64,000 nucleotides of DNA. Origin: Candidatus Mailhella excrementigallinarum. GTDB taxonomy: Bacteria > Desulfobacterota > Desulfovibrionia > Desulfovibrionales > Desulfovibrionaceae. The notes beneath the pieces are model-generated. The model did no database searches. It was not told the origin of the DNA and saw only the letters and a list, made by a program, of their open reading frames with translations. How positions within the stretch are numbered: position 1 is the first letter of the stretch; the number at the start of each line of letters is the position of its first letter. The translations under genes and the position numbers were made by a program. Below, in pieces: positions 37,176-46,010 of this stretch. Where the stretch lies: contig CALUUZ010000003.1 in assembly GCA_944324075.1 (NCBI GenBank), positions 124,001 through 188,000 of the forward strand, read 5' to 3'.

Positions 37176-39017
37176 CTACATGCTCCGGGTCAGGAGCAGG
37201 CTGATTTCGGGGAACACGATGACCGCCACCAGCACCACGAGCAGCACGCCCAGCATGGGCAGAACCTCACGGCTCATGGCCCCCAGACTGCATCCGCTGA
37301 CGCTGCTCGCCACGAACAGGTTCGGGCCGACCGGGGGCGTCACGAAGGCGATGGCCAGGTTCAGGGTCATGATCACCCCGAAATGAATGGGGTCCACCCC
37401 GAGCGACACCATGATCGGCACCAGAATGGGCGTGAGAATGATGGTGGCCGGGGCCGGCTCCATGAAGGTTCCGATGAACAGCAGGAACAGGTTGATGATG
37501 ATCAGCACCACCCACTTGTTTTCGGAGAAGCCGAGCATGATGTGCGCCACCTGCTGGGGAATGGACTCGATGGCCACCACAAAGCCGAAAATACCGGCCA
37601 TGGCCTGAAGCATGATGACCACCGCGCTGGTGACGCAGCAGTCCACCATGATGGAAACGAAATTGGACCGATTAATCCCCTTGTACACAAATATGCCCAC
37701 CAGCAGACCGTAGGCCGCGGCTATGGCGGCGGATTCCGTGGGGGTCATCACTCCCCCGTAAATGCCGCCGAGAATGATCACGGGAACCATGAGGCCCCAT
37801 TTGGCGTTGTTGACGGCCTTCAGCAGACGTGGCAGGCTGAACCTGCGGTCTTCCCCCTTCCAGCCGCGCTTCCGGCAGTAGAAATAGCTGTAGACCATGA
37901 GCGCGCCTCCGGTGAGTATGCCCGGCAGAACGCCCGCCATGAACAGCTTGCCGATGGATACCTTGGCCAGCACCCCGTAGACGATGAAGGGGTTGCTCGG
38001 CGGGATGAGCACGCCGATGATCCCCGCGCAGGCCACGATGGTGGCGGAAAACACCTTGCCGTATCCGCGCTCCACCATGGCCGGAATGCTCATCATGCCG
38101 ATGGCGGCCACGGTGGCCGGGCCGGAACCGCTGATGGCGGCGAAGAACATGCAGGTCAGAATGGTGGCCATGGCCATGCCGCCGTACATGCCGCCCACAA
38201 CCTCGTCCGCCAGTTCGAAAAGCTGACGGCTGATTCCTCCCACGCCCATCATGATCCCCGACGCGATGAAAAAGAATATGGCGAGAAAGGGGAAGGAGTT
38301 GAGCGAGGAATAGGCGACCTGGGCCACGTTCCCCCACGGCAGATCCCCGGAACAGGCAATGGCCGCAAGCCCCGACAGGGCAAGGCAGACCGCGATGGGA
38401 ATGCCCAGCAGAAGAAACACGACCAGGCTCAGCATGAGCACGGCTATGGTGCTTGCATCCACCCGGAGGATCATGGGCGCGGCCAGCACCGCCAGAACGG
38501 CGAACCCGATCAGCGAATCCTTCGCGCCGCACACGCGGATCTGACGGACAAGATTCTGGATCAGGCGCACCGCCATCAGTCCGAAGCTGACGGGCAGCGA
38601 GAGATAGCAGATATAATAGGGCAGACGCAGGGCGGTCGTGAGCTGGGGAAAGCGCATCTGCATGGCGATGGTCTGACAGGAAAGAACGATAATCACCAGC
38701 GCCAGCACAAGGAACGCGCCCTCGTTGATGATCCAGAAGATGTTCTGCCCCCGTTCGCCAAAACGGCTGACCAGAGCATTCACGGAAAGGTTTTCCCGCT
38801 TCCTGATTGCAATGGGCACGGCCAGATATGACGACCAGATAAAGCACATGAGGGAAAGCTCTTCAGCCCAGGCGGTATTGCCCTCCATGCCGAAGATATC
38901 GGAAAAGACATAACGGAACAGCACCTGCCATGTAATGAGGGTGATGGAAACCAGCAGACCGACGATCAGAAAGGGTTTTTCGAAATTCTCATCCAGCCAG
39001 TGAAGAAATGCGCGCAT
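37176..39017 (-). CDS. TRAP transporter fused permease (DctQM), module 2
   Basis: 613 residues from the ATG at 39017 with GAGG upstream; the longer frame is rejected because MRAFLHWLDENFEKPFLIVGLLVSI aligns with module 1. DctQ part residues 1-180, DctM part thereafter (LLGIPIAVCLALSGLAAIA, ISGSGPATVAAIGMMSIPAMVERGYGKVFSA, LIPPSNPFIVYGVLAKVSIGKLFMAG, GVIMTLNLAIAFVTPPVGPNLFVAS). Clearly paralogous to the module 1 permease along its length. Middle gene of the dctP-dctQM-S58 operon. Confidence 0.93.
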   Translation of the reverse strand: MRAFLHWLDENFEKPFLIVGLLVSITLITWQVLFRYVFSDIFGMEGNTAWAEELSLMCFIWSSYLAVPIAIRKRENLSVNALVSRFGERGQNIFWIINEGAFLVLALVIIVLSCQTIAMQMRFPQLTTALRLPYYICYLSLPVSFGLMAVRLIQNLVRQIRVCGAKDSLIGFAVLAVLAAPMILRVDASTIAVLMLSLVVFLLLGIPIAVCLALSGLAAIACSGDLPWGNVAQVAYSSLNSFPFLAIFFFIASGIMMGVGGISRQLFELADEVVGGMYGGMAMATILTCMFFAAISGSGPATVAAIGMMSIPAMVERGYGKVFSATIVACAGIIGVLIPPSNPFIVYGVLAKVSIGKLFMAGVLPGILTGGALMVYSYFYCRKRGWKGEDRRFSLPRLLKAVNNAKWGLMVPVIILGGIYGGVMTPTESAAIAAAYGLLVGIFVYKGINRSNFVSIMVDCCVTSAVVIMLQAMAGIFGFVVAIESIPQQVAHIMLGFSENKWVVLIIINLFLLFIGTFMEPAPATIILTPILVPIMVSLGVDPIHFGVIMTLNLAIAFVTPPVGPNLFVASSVSGCSLGAMSREVLPMLGVLLVVLVAVIVFPEISLLLTRSM

Positions 39018-39151
39018 GAAGACCTCGCAGCGAAAGCGCGTGCCGCGCCTGTGGAGTTTGCGGGCGGGCCGCCCGGAGAGGAAACGGCCTGCCCGCGTCA
39101 GGAGCATGTTGCGTCCATGTGTATCCGCCGGGTATGTACGCCGGGCGGAGT

Positions 39152-40156
39152 CTATTTCTGGGTTGCCGTCAGCAGGGAATAGAATGTGGGGTCGATCTGC
39201 GGCACAAAGCTGTCATATACGGGCTTTACCGCCTCAAGGAAGGCGGCGCGGGTTTCCGCCGGGAAGGGATGGATGGTCATCCTGTTCTGTTCGCTGTATT
39301 TCAGGCCGTCGGCGTCCATCCTGTCCACCAGTTCCTGACCGAAGGCGCAGGCTTCGGAGGCGGCTTTCCTCAGGGCGGCCTGAACATCGGAAGGCAGGGA
39401 GTCCCAGTAGGATTTGCTGATCACGCCGACCATGCAGGTGAAGCTGTGGGAGGTGGGCAGGGTATAGTGCAGCACGTCGCCGCGGCGGCTTGTGTAGTAG
39501 TCCGCAAGGCTGAGCAGCTCGCCGTCGATGGTTCCCTGCTGGAGCGCGGTGTAGATTTCCGCGAAGCCCATGGGGGCGGGAATCATTTTCAGGGTTTCGG
39601 CCAGCATGTTGTCCACGGGGGAAGCCGTGGTGCGCATCTTGACACCCTTCAGGGAAGGCAGATCGGGAATGGGGCGCTTGTTGGTCATGTAATGACGGTT
39701 GGGGCAGTCCGCGTACACCAGCGCCATCAGGTTCACCTTGGCCAGCTGTTCGTTCATGTAGCGGCCCAGCTCGCCCTCGTTGAGTTCCCTGTACAGAGCT
39801 TCCTTCTTCGCGGGATCGATGATGAAGGGAAGATCAAAGGCCATGGCCGAGGGCCAGAAGATGCCCAGATTGGACGTTCCGCAGCCGCCCATCTGGAGGT
39901 CGCCGCGCTGGGCGGATTCGGTTACTTCGCGGTCGCCGCCGAGTACGGCGCTTTCATACATCTTTACGGCGACCTTGCCGCCGGAATGGGCGGAGGCCAG
40001 TTCCCCGAACTTTCTGAAGGTCTGGGAATACACGGCGTCCGGGGCGCCGTCGTGCGCGAAGCGGATGTTGTGTTCAGCGGCTGACGCGGGGCAGGGAGCC
40101 GTGCCCAGCATCAGCGCCAGGAGAGAGAGAGAGAGAGAGAGAGAGAATTTTGCCAT
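39152..40156 (-). CDS. TRAP transporter solute-binding protein (DctP family), module 2, with microsatellite in signal peptide
   Basis: 334 residues from the ATG at 40156 (GAGG 8 bases upstream). The signal peptide MAKFSLSLSLSLSLLALMLG is largely encoded by a (TC)13 tract, then TAPCPASAAEH marks the cleavage region. The mature part has FAHDGAPDAVYSQTFRKFGELASAH, YESAVLGGDREVTESAQRGD and the binding arginine region LKGVKMRTTASPVDNMLAETL. First gene of the divergent operon driven by the sigma-54 promoter at 40229-40243. A gain or loss of TC units not in multiples of three would abolish the protein. Confidence 0.93.
   Translation of the reverse strand: MAKFSLSLSLSLLALMLGTAPCPASAAEHNIRFAHDGAPDAVYSQTFRKFGELASAHSGGKVAVKMYESAVLGGDREVTESAQRGDLQMGGCGTSNLGIFWPSAMAFDLPFIIDPAKKEALYRELNEGELGRYMNEQLAKVNLMALVYADCPNRHYMTNKRPIPDLPSLKGVKMRTTASPVDNMLAETLKMIPAPMGFAEIYTALQQGTIDGELLSLADYYTSRRGDVLHYTLPTSHSFTCMVGVISKSYWDSLPSDVQAALRKAASEACAFGQELVDRMDADGLKYSEQNRMTIHPFPAETRAAFLEAVKPVYDSFVPQIDPTFYSLLTATQK
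40121..40146 (-). repeat. (TC)13 microsatellite in the dctP signal-peptide codons
   Basis: Thirteen GA units on the plus strand, TC on the coding strand, beginning at codon 4. The tract encodes the Ser-Leu repeats of the hydrophobic core, so in-frame length changes lengthen or shorten the h-region and out-of-frame changes abolish the protein. Confidence 0.95.
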
Positions 40157-40228
40157 GGCCGAACCTCTGCTGTTGAAGGTTGTCATCCGGCGCGGCCCGG
40201 TTTGCGCCGCGCCGATGCAGAGGCAAAA

Positions 40229-40243
40229 GCAATCTTCATGCCA
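40229..40243 (-). promoter_or_regulatory. Sigma-54 promoter of TRAP operon 2
   Basis: Minus strand TGGCATGAAGATTGC has exact -24/-12 spacing; the predicted start is near 40217, 61 bases before dctP. Divergent to activator 2. Confidence 0.78.
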
Positions 40244-40318
40244 AAAATCACATATCGCATATCATGGGAAAATAATATATTTTTATCGAGAACAAGAGCA
40301 GGGCTCGTCCTCCTTTTC

Positions 40319-40368
40319 AGGACACTTATGTCCTTTTTCAATACATTATACCCTTGACAATGTATTGA
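40319..40368. promoter_or_regulatory. Two inverted repeats between activator 2 and TRAP operon 2 (probable activator sites)
   Basis: AGGACA-N4-TGTCCT (40319-40334) and TCAATACATT-N11-AATGTATTGA (40338-40368), both perfect, 76-125 bases upstream of the -24 element. The GGACA...TGTCC core is also inside the large inverted repeat of module 1 (28793-28839). The rest of the 480-base gap (40369-40636) is unremarkable AT-rich sequence. Confidence 0.6.
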
Positions 40369-40636
40369 TTCAGGTCATAACAAAACATCCTGTCTTTACG
40401 GGGACCGCAAATGTGAAATACGCCGCACAGCCCCCCTGAGGCCCGCTGATGTATTCCGCGAATAAATCAGCTCCATGCCAAAGAGGCAAAATCCTCTTTG
40501 AAAAATGTACGCCAACCCGTTAATTTTACAAGAAAAGCAAGTTTTTCTCTCACGACTTGCGGGCGGTCTTGCGGAACAAGACCGCAGGAAACGCTGATTA
40601 ACGCGTTTCCCTGAACCACCGGAAAAAGGAGGCTCC

Positions 40637-42547
40637 GTGACGTATCAGACCACAGCGCATGGGAACCAGCCCCCGCGGGAAGAAGATGAGGCAAGGCTCC
40701 GCGTCGTGAAGCCGGAGCTTCCTGAAGGCTGGCGGAAAAGCCTGACCGCCCGCGCCGCGGGATGCGGTTCCGAAGACGCCCTGCCTCCGTCCGGGCTGAA
40801 CACTGTTCTCGAGGCGAATCACGAAGTCCTGCAGGCGGCCGTCCCGATCATGAAGGAATATGAGGAATGCTTCATGCGGGAGCGCGGGCTGCTGGCCCTG
40901 CTCTCTCCCGACGGGGTTCTCCTGCACGGGACGGGAGACGCGGCGCTGGCGGAATCCGCGGGATTCCGCCCCGGAACCGTTCTGCCCGGAACGGTTCGGC
41001 CCGAAGCAGTTTCGGAGAAAGGCCGCGGGGAAGACGCCTCCGCCCGCTGGGGCTGCTGGATCGAACCCCTGCGCGGCGGCAAGCGCCGGATAATGGGCTT
41101 TCTTGCCCTGCTCCTCCCCCGCGCGGCCTGCCACGCCGCAACGCCCGCCCTGCTCCATGCCATTGCCGCCAACATCAACAATCAGCATCATGTCCATGAT
41201 CTGTTGAGCGATCAGTCCGCAGTGCTTGAGCTGCTGACGGACGGCGTTGTCATTCTTGACCGGAGGGGAGGCATCAAGGCGGCCAACGCCCACGCCCGGC
41301 GCATGCTGGATATTCCGGGAGAAGAAAACACCTCCCTCGGCCCGATTTCCGACTTCGTGCGGGACGGCGCGCCCTTCATGCAGATTCTCGGGCAGAAGCG
41401 GACTGTCATGGACGAGGAGGCCACGCTCCGCGTCGGGAACGCGCAGAAACGCTATATCCTTTCCGCGTCGTTCATACCGGAGGACAAGGGAGTGGTCTGC
41501 ACTCTGGCCGAAACCGCCCGGATGCAGAAGTTCGCCGTGCGCACGGCCGGCTCGAAGGCGATCTACAGGTTCTCCGACATTCTGGGGGAATCGGACGTCA
41601 TCGTCAACGCGGTGCAGCTTGCCCGGGTGGCCGCGCAAAGCGACATCACCACCCTGCTCCTCGGAGAGAGCGGCACGGGCAAGGAACTGTTCGCCCATGC
41701 CATCCACAACGGCAGCGCCAGAAAGAGCGGCCCCTTCGTCGTGGTCAACTGCGGGGCGCTGCCGCGCGATCTCGTGCAGTCGGAACTGTTCGGCTACGAA
41801 GCCGGAGCCTTTACCGGGGCTGCAAAAAACGGCAAGCCCGGCAAATTCGAGCTGGCGGACGGGGGAACCATCTTTCTGGACGAAATCGGAGAAATGCCCA
41901 TGGAGGCCCAGACCAACCTTCTGCGTCTCATTCAGAACAAGGAGGTCGCGCGCGTGGGCGGCACGACCACCAAAAGCGTGGACGTGCGCATTGTGGCCGC
42001 CACAAACCGGAATCTGAGCGAGGCCGTGGCGCGCGGCACCTTCCGCTCCGATCTCTTTTACCGCCTCAGCGTGCTGGTCATCAACATCCCGGCCCTGCGC
42101 AGCCGCTCTTCCGACATCGCCGCTCTGGCCGCCCACTTTCTGCGCAAGTACGCCTCGGCCCTGAACCGTCCCATCACGGGATTCGCTCCGGAAGCTCTTC
42201 AGGCCCTGCGGCACTATTCCTGGCCCGGCAATATCCGCGAGCTGGAAAACATCATCGAACGGGCGGTGAATGTGGCCAAAAGCTCTCTCATCGCCGCTTC
42301 CGATCTGCCGGATTTCCTGTCGCTGCGACAGGAAATCCCGCGCGAAGACCAATCCTCTCCCGAAGATGCCTATACGGGAGACAATTTGTATATGCAGGAA
42401 TGCCGGGCCATCATCAATACCCTGAGCCGCTGCAACGGCAATATCCGCCTCGCCGCGCAGGAACTCGGCATCGCGCGCAGCGCCCTGTACGGCAAGCTGA
42501 CGCGCTTCGGCATCGATTACGCGAAGTTCCGGAACAGATACAGGTAG
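40637..42547 (+). CDS. Sigma-54-dependent activator (AAA+, Fis HTH), module 2
   Basis: 636 residues from a GTG at 40637, with AAGGAGG upstream. The N-terminal ~185 residues are a divergent sensory domain, then a PAS-like segment (ELLTDGVVILDRRGGIKAANAHARRML). AAA+ domain: Walker A GESGTGKE near residue 343, GAFTGA near 390, Walker [13 protein letters not shown]. The C-terminal HTH is RLAAQELGIARSALYGKLTRFG. From the AAA+ domain on it strongly resembles activator 1, while the sensor diverges, consistent with a different effector. Divergent from TRAP operon 2 and convergent with the enzyme operon. Confidence 0.92.
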   Translation: MTYQTTAHGNQPPREEDEARLRVVKPELPEGWRKSLTARAAGCGSEDALPPSGLNTVLEANHEVLQAAVPIMKEYEECFMRERGLLALLSPDGVLLHGTGDAALAESAGFRPGTVLPGTVRPEAVSEKGRGEDASARWGCWIEPLRGGKRRIMGFLALLLPRAACHAATPALLHAIAANINNQHHVHDLLSDQSAVLELLTDGVVILDRRGGIKAANAHARRMLDIPGEENTSLGPISDFVRDGAPFMQILGQKRTVMDEEATLRVGNAQKRYILSASFIPEDKGVVCTLAETARMQKFAVRTAGSKAIYRFSDILGESDVIVNAVQLARVAAQSDITTLLLGESGTGKELFAHAIHNGSARKSGPFVVVNCGALPRDLVQSELFGYEAGAFTGAAKNGKPGKFELADGGTIFLDEIGEMPMEAQTNLLRLIQNKEVARVGGTTTKSVDVRIVAATNRNLSEAVARGTFRSDLFYRLSVLVINIPALRSRSSDIAALAAHFLRKYASALNRPITGFAPEALQALRHYSWPGNIRELENIIERAVNVAKSSLIAASDLPDFLSLRQEIPREDQSSPEDAYTGDNLYMQECRAIINTLSRCNGNIRLAAQELGIARSALYGKLTRFGIDYAKFRNRYR

Positions 42548-42577
42548 CCGGAGCGGGGTATTCTTCCCGCTCCGGCT
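42546..42577. terminator. Bidirectional terminator between activator 2 and activase 2
   Basis: AGCCGGAGCGGG / CCCGCTCCGGCT, perfect 12-bp stem with an 8-base loop in the 35-base gap between convergent genes. Confidence 0.7.
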
Positions 42578-42582
42578 GATGT

Positions 42583-43494
42583 TCAACGCGTGAACGCGGC
42601 CAGCCTGTCCCGCAGCCTTTTCATGAACGGTTCGTCCGCCGTGACCTCACCCATGAGCCAGGGGCGGCCGATATAGCCGTATTTCGGCATGCCCAGGCGG
42701 TGATAGGTCAGAACCTCATATCTGACCGTGGGGCGATCCGGCAGCATGCGGCGTATGCCCATGATTTCCTCCTCGCTGTCGTTGAAGCCGGGAATGACCG
42801 GCGTGCGGACAAGCACGGGCAGGTCGGGAAAATGGGCAAGAACATGGTTGAGATTCTTCAGAATCTGTTCGTTGCCGTGGCCCGTATATTCCCTGTGTCT
42901 GGCCGGATCGAGGCTCTTGACGTCAAAAATGAGGGAACTCAGCAGCCGGCAGGCCTGATCCAGAACTTCCGTGGGGTACTGCCCGCAGCTTTCGATGGTC
43001 GTATGCAGGCGGGCCTTCCTTGCCTCGCGCAGAAGCGCGAGAGTGAAATCGGGCTGCGCGAGCGGTTCGCCGCCGGAGATGGTCAGGCCGCCGCCGGATC
43101 GGGTATAGAACACGTCATCCTCTTCCACCCTTTTCATGATGTCGGCAACGCTGCGCTCTTCCCCGTAATATGACTGCGCCCCGGTGGGGCAGCGGCGCAC
43201 GCAGCCGCCGCAGTCCGTACATTTTGCGCGATCATAGCGGATAAGCCCGTCTTCCGTCAGGGTCAGGCCGCCGGTCGCGCAGGCTTCGACGCAGCGTCCG
43301 CAGACCGAAGCGCCAAGGCAGCGGTTGGGGTTGAAGGCGCGTTCGGGCCGGAACTGCTGCGATTCGGGGTTGCTGCACCAGCGGCAGCGCAGCGGACATC
43401 CCTTGAGAAACACCACCGTGCGGATGCCGTCGCCGTCATGAACGCTGAACCTCTGTACGTTGAAAACAATACCCTTGCGGTCTCTGTCCTGCAT
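42583..43494 (-). CDS. Glycyl radical enzyme activase (radical SAM), module 2
   Basis: 303 residues; AAGGAG upstream of the ATG at 43494. Radical SAM motif GCPLRCRWCSNPES, then two ferredoxin clusters: CLGASVCGRCVEAC has its first cysteine displaced by three residues, and CTDCGGCVRRCP is canonical. SGGGLTISGGEPLAQPDFTLALL matches the activase family. It is the last gene of a minus-strand operon with the glycyl radical enzyme at 46011-48512, which it presumably activates. Confidence 0.92.
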   Translation of the reverse strand: MQDRDRKGIVFNVQRFSVHDGDGIRTVVFLKGCPLRCRWCSNPESQQFRPERAFNPNRCLGASVCGRCVEACATGGLTLTEDGLIRYDRAKCTDCGGCVRRCPTGAQSYYGEERSVADIMKRVEEDDVFYTRSGGGLTISGGEPLAQPDFTLALLREARKARLHTTIESCGQYPTEVLDQACRLLSSLIFDVKSLDPARHREYTGHGNEQILKNLNHVLAHFPDLPVLVRTPVIPGFNDSEEEIMGIRRMLPDRPTVRYEVLTYHRLGMPKYGYIGRPWLMGEVTADEPFMKRLRDRLAAFTR

Positions 43495-43524
43495 GGTTCT
43501 TCTCTCCTTTATGAAAAGGCTGCA

Positions 43525-44886
43525 TCAAATTTCCGATGAAGAAGGCCGGGGCGAGAGCTTTTTCTTCACATAATGGACAAAATACACGGTGCTGGCGAGC
43601 GAGGCGATGATGTCGCTCACGGGTTCCGCCGCAATGACGGCGCAAACCCTGTCTTCCGCGAAACCGGGGAGAATGTAGATCAGCGGAATGAGCAGCATGC
43701 CCTTGCGGAAGAAGGCGAAGAACAGGGAGAGCTTGCCGTCGCCCAGAGCGTTGTAGCTGTCCTGGCTCACGATGGTCATGCCCAGGAAAAAGCAGCCGCA
43801 GATATACAGCCGGAGCATGGGCGCGGCCTGTTCGACAAGCGCCTGATCCGGCGTGAACAGGCTCACGAAAAAACGCGGAAACGCCACCAGCAGGCATGTG
43901 CAGATCAGCGAATACAGCAGCGTGGCCTTACCGGCCAGCCATATGGTTTCCTTCACGCGGCCGTAGTCGCCCGATCCGTAGTTGAAGCTGACTATGGGCT
44001 GCGCCCCCTGATAGATGCCGATCATCGGCAGCAGGACAAGCTGGAATATCGAAGCCAGAATGGCCATGGCGCCCACCGCGATATCCCCGCCGAAACGCGC
44101 GAGCTGAGTGTTGAAGCTGAGCAGAAGAATCCCCTCGGTGGAAATCATGAACGCCGGGGAAGAGCCGAGAATCACGATGCGCCGCACAAGATCCCCGCGC
44201 GGCGGCAGGAAGCGCGGCCGCACGCGGAGCAGCGCCAGCGGTCCGCGGTAGAAACGCACCACCCAGAGAAAGGAAACGAACTGGGCGATGACCGTGGCAA
44301 TGGCCGCTCCCCGGATGCCCATGTCCAGCGCGAAAATGAAAACCGGGTCGAGAACGATGTTGACCACCCCGCCGATCAGGGGCGTCATCATGCCGATTCT
44401 GGTAAAGCCCTGCGTATTGATGAAATAGTTCAGGCCCAGACTGGTCTGAAAGAAAAAGGTGCCGAGGCTGTAAATGCGCAGATAATCCTCGGCATAGGGA
44501 AGCGTCGCCTCGCTTGCGCCGAACAGCAGAAGCAGCGGCTCGCAGAAAATCTGAATCCCGGCCGTGATCAGAAGTGATGAGGCCAGCAGCAGGAACAGGC
44601 TGTTCGACATGATGTGATCGGCCTCGTCCTGATCATTCGCGCCCATGCTGATGCCGCTGAGCGGAGCGCCGCCTCTCCCGAACAGGCTGGTCACGGCCAG
44701 AATGATGGTCACGATGGGCATGCACACGCCTATGGCGGTCATGGCGGCCGCGCCGTCGTCCATGTGCCCGATATAGATGCGATCCACCATATTGTAGCAC
44801 AGGGTAATAAGCTGGGCCAGCATGGCGGGAACGGCCAGCGACAGAAGAAGACCCGGAATTCTGCCTACGGCCAGCCTGTTCTCCAT
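43525..44886 (-). CDS. MATE-family multidrug/metabolite efflux transporter
   Basis: 453 residues, AAGGAGG before the ATG at 44886. Twelve membrane helices in two homologous bundles (AVPAMLAQLITLCYNMVDRIYIGHM at the N-terminus, and the second half from about SFNTQLARFGGDIAVGAMAI). MATE proteins export cationic drugs or metabolites using Na+ or H+. Its place between the activase and the amidohydrolase-like gene in a glycyl-radical operon suggests export of a pathway product or by-product; the substrate is unknown. Confidence 0.88.
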   Translation of the reverse strand: MENRLAVGRIPGLLLSLAVPAMLAQLITLCYNMVDRIYIGHMDDGAAAMTAIGVCMPIVTIILAVTSLFGRGGAPLSGISMGANDQDEADHIMSNSLFLLLASSLLITAGIQIFCEPLLLLFGASEATLPYAEDYLRIYSLGTFFFQTSLGLNYFINTQGFTRIGMMTPLIGGVVNIVLDPVFIFALDMGIRGAAIATVIAQFVSFLWVVRFYRGPLALLRVRPRFLPPRGDLVRRIVILGSSPAFMISTEGILLLSFNTQLARFGGDIAVGAMAILASIFQLVLLPMIGIYQGAQPIVSFNYGSGDYGRVKETIWLAGKATLLYSLICTCLLVAFPRFFVSLFTPDQALVEQAAPMLRLYICGCFFLGMTIVSQDSYNALGDGKLSLFFAFFRKGMLLIPLIYILPGFAEDRVCAVIAAEPVSDIIASLASTVYFVHYVKKKLSPRPSSSEI

Positions 44887-45059
44887 ACGAAACCTCCTTG
44901 CGGCGGGGCGTAAAAATGCCGGGGAGAGTTCGGGAAATCAATCCATGCTCTCCCCGGCGGACTCTTCAGGAAACGCATTGCTCAGCGTTTCCTCCACATT
45001 GCAGCGAACGCCATGACAGCTTCCATGTCCGCCGGCACCCGCTCCTCCGCGGTCAGCGC

Positions 45060-45887
45060 TCAGATGTTCAGGAACTTCTTCGCGTTGCCGTACATCACCT
45101 TTTCCAGCACGTCTTCCTCAAGGCCGAGCGCTCCGGTCACGTCAAGGGCTTCGCTCAGGGGCGTGAACGGATGCGCGCTGCCGAAGAAGACCTTGTCCGC
45201 CAGACGCCTGTTGATGACGGGCACATAGAAGTCCATCCACATGTTCATGGTCACGTCGGAAATATCCATGAACACGTTTTCGTTGCGGAACACCGTGGCA
45301 AGCGCTTCCTGCGGGAAGTTCCAGGCCGCATGGCTCATGACGATGCGCAGTTCCGGGAAGTCCGAAGCGACGCGATCCACCAGTACGGGGCTGGTGTTCT
45401 TCATGGGCACGCGCGGCATGGGCGCGGGGCCGGTGGTCATGATCACGGGCACGTTCAGCTCGCAGCAGACGGTATACAGAGGATAGAAACGCGCGTCGTC
45501 CAGAGGCATGCGGCAGATATCCGCGTCGATGGAGGCGCCGACGAAACCGTCTTCAAGCACGGCCTTCTTGAAAGCGTTGATGCCGGGCATTCCCTTGTAG
45601 GGATCGAAGCCGTAAAAGCCGATCACCTCATTGGGGAAGGCCTTCATCGCCTCAAGCACGCCGGGGTTGGAAGAGGCCGCGCGGGACACGGTTTCGCAGT
45701 CGCGGCCGTTCATGACGAACTTTTCCCCGCCCAGGCTGTGGAACATGGCTATCTCTTCCTCGAGCGTGGGTGCCGGGCCGCTGCCGAAGCCGGTTTCCGC
45801 GACAAAACCGCTGAATGCGGGATTGTTCACGATGGAATCAATAACGGCCTTGACGCAGGGACGAAAACGAAAATCGATAAATTTCAT
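45060..45887 (-). CDS. Amidohydrolase-2-like protein lacking the metal ligands
   Basis: 275 residues from the ATG at 45887 (an alternative ATG lies at 45899; neither has a strong ribosome site). The TIM-barrel fold is recognisable (GFYGFDPYKGMPGINAFKKA, ELRIVMSHAAWNFPQEAL, KVFFGSAHPFTPLSEALD, VMYGNAKKFLNI). Yet the usual HxH near the N-terminus is replaced by DFRFRP and the usual FGTDxPF by FGSAHPF, so the metal site is incomplete. It may use other ligands, be metal-free, or bind rather than transform. It lies in the glycyl-radical operon 2 between the enzyme and the MATE transporter, so it probably handles the same substrate or product. Confidence 0.75.
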   Translation of the reverse strand: MKFIDFRFRPCVKAVIDSIVNNPAFSGFVAETGFGSGPAPTLEEEIAMFHSLGGEKFVMNGRDCETVSRAASSNPGVLEAMKAFPNEVIGFYGFDPYKGMPGINAFKKAVLEDGFVGASIDADICRMPLDDARFYPLYTVCCELNVPVIMTTGPAPMPRVPMKNTSPVLVDRVASDFPELRIVMSHAAWNFPQEALATVFRNENVFMDISDVTMNMWMDFYVPVINRRLADKVFFGSAHPFTPLSEALDVTGALGLEEDVLEKVMYGNAKKFLNI

Positions 45888-45912
45888 GAATATTCCCATG
45901 GAGTTGGAGGCC

Positions 45913-45940
45913 AGCCTCCCCGGCATGATCCGGGGAGGCT
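45913..45940. terminator. Hairpin between glycyl radical enzyme 2 and downstream genes
   Basis: AGCCTCCCCGG / CCGGGGAGGCT, perfect 11-bp stem with a 6-base loop, no T-run. It probably stabilises the abundant enzyme mRNA or attenuates the downstream genes. Confidence 0.5.
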
Positions 45941-46010
45941 GTGCGGTTAAGAAAAGACAATCGGACACTCTGCTGCAGAGCCGTGCTGACGGCGCTGCGC
46001 GTACTGAAAA

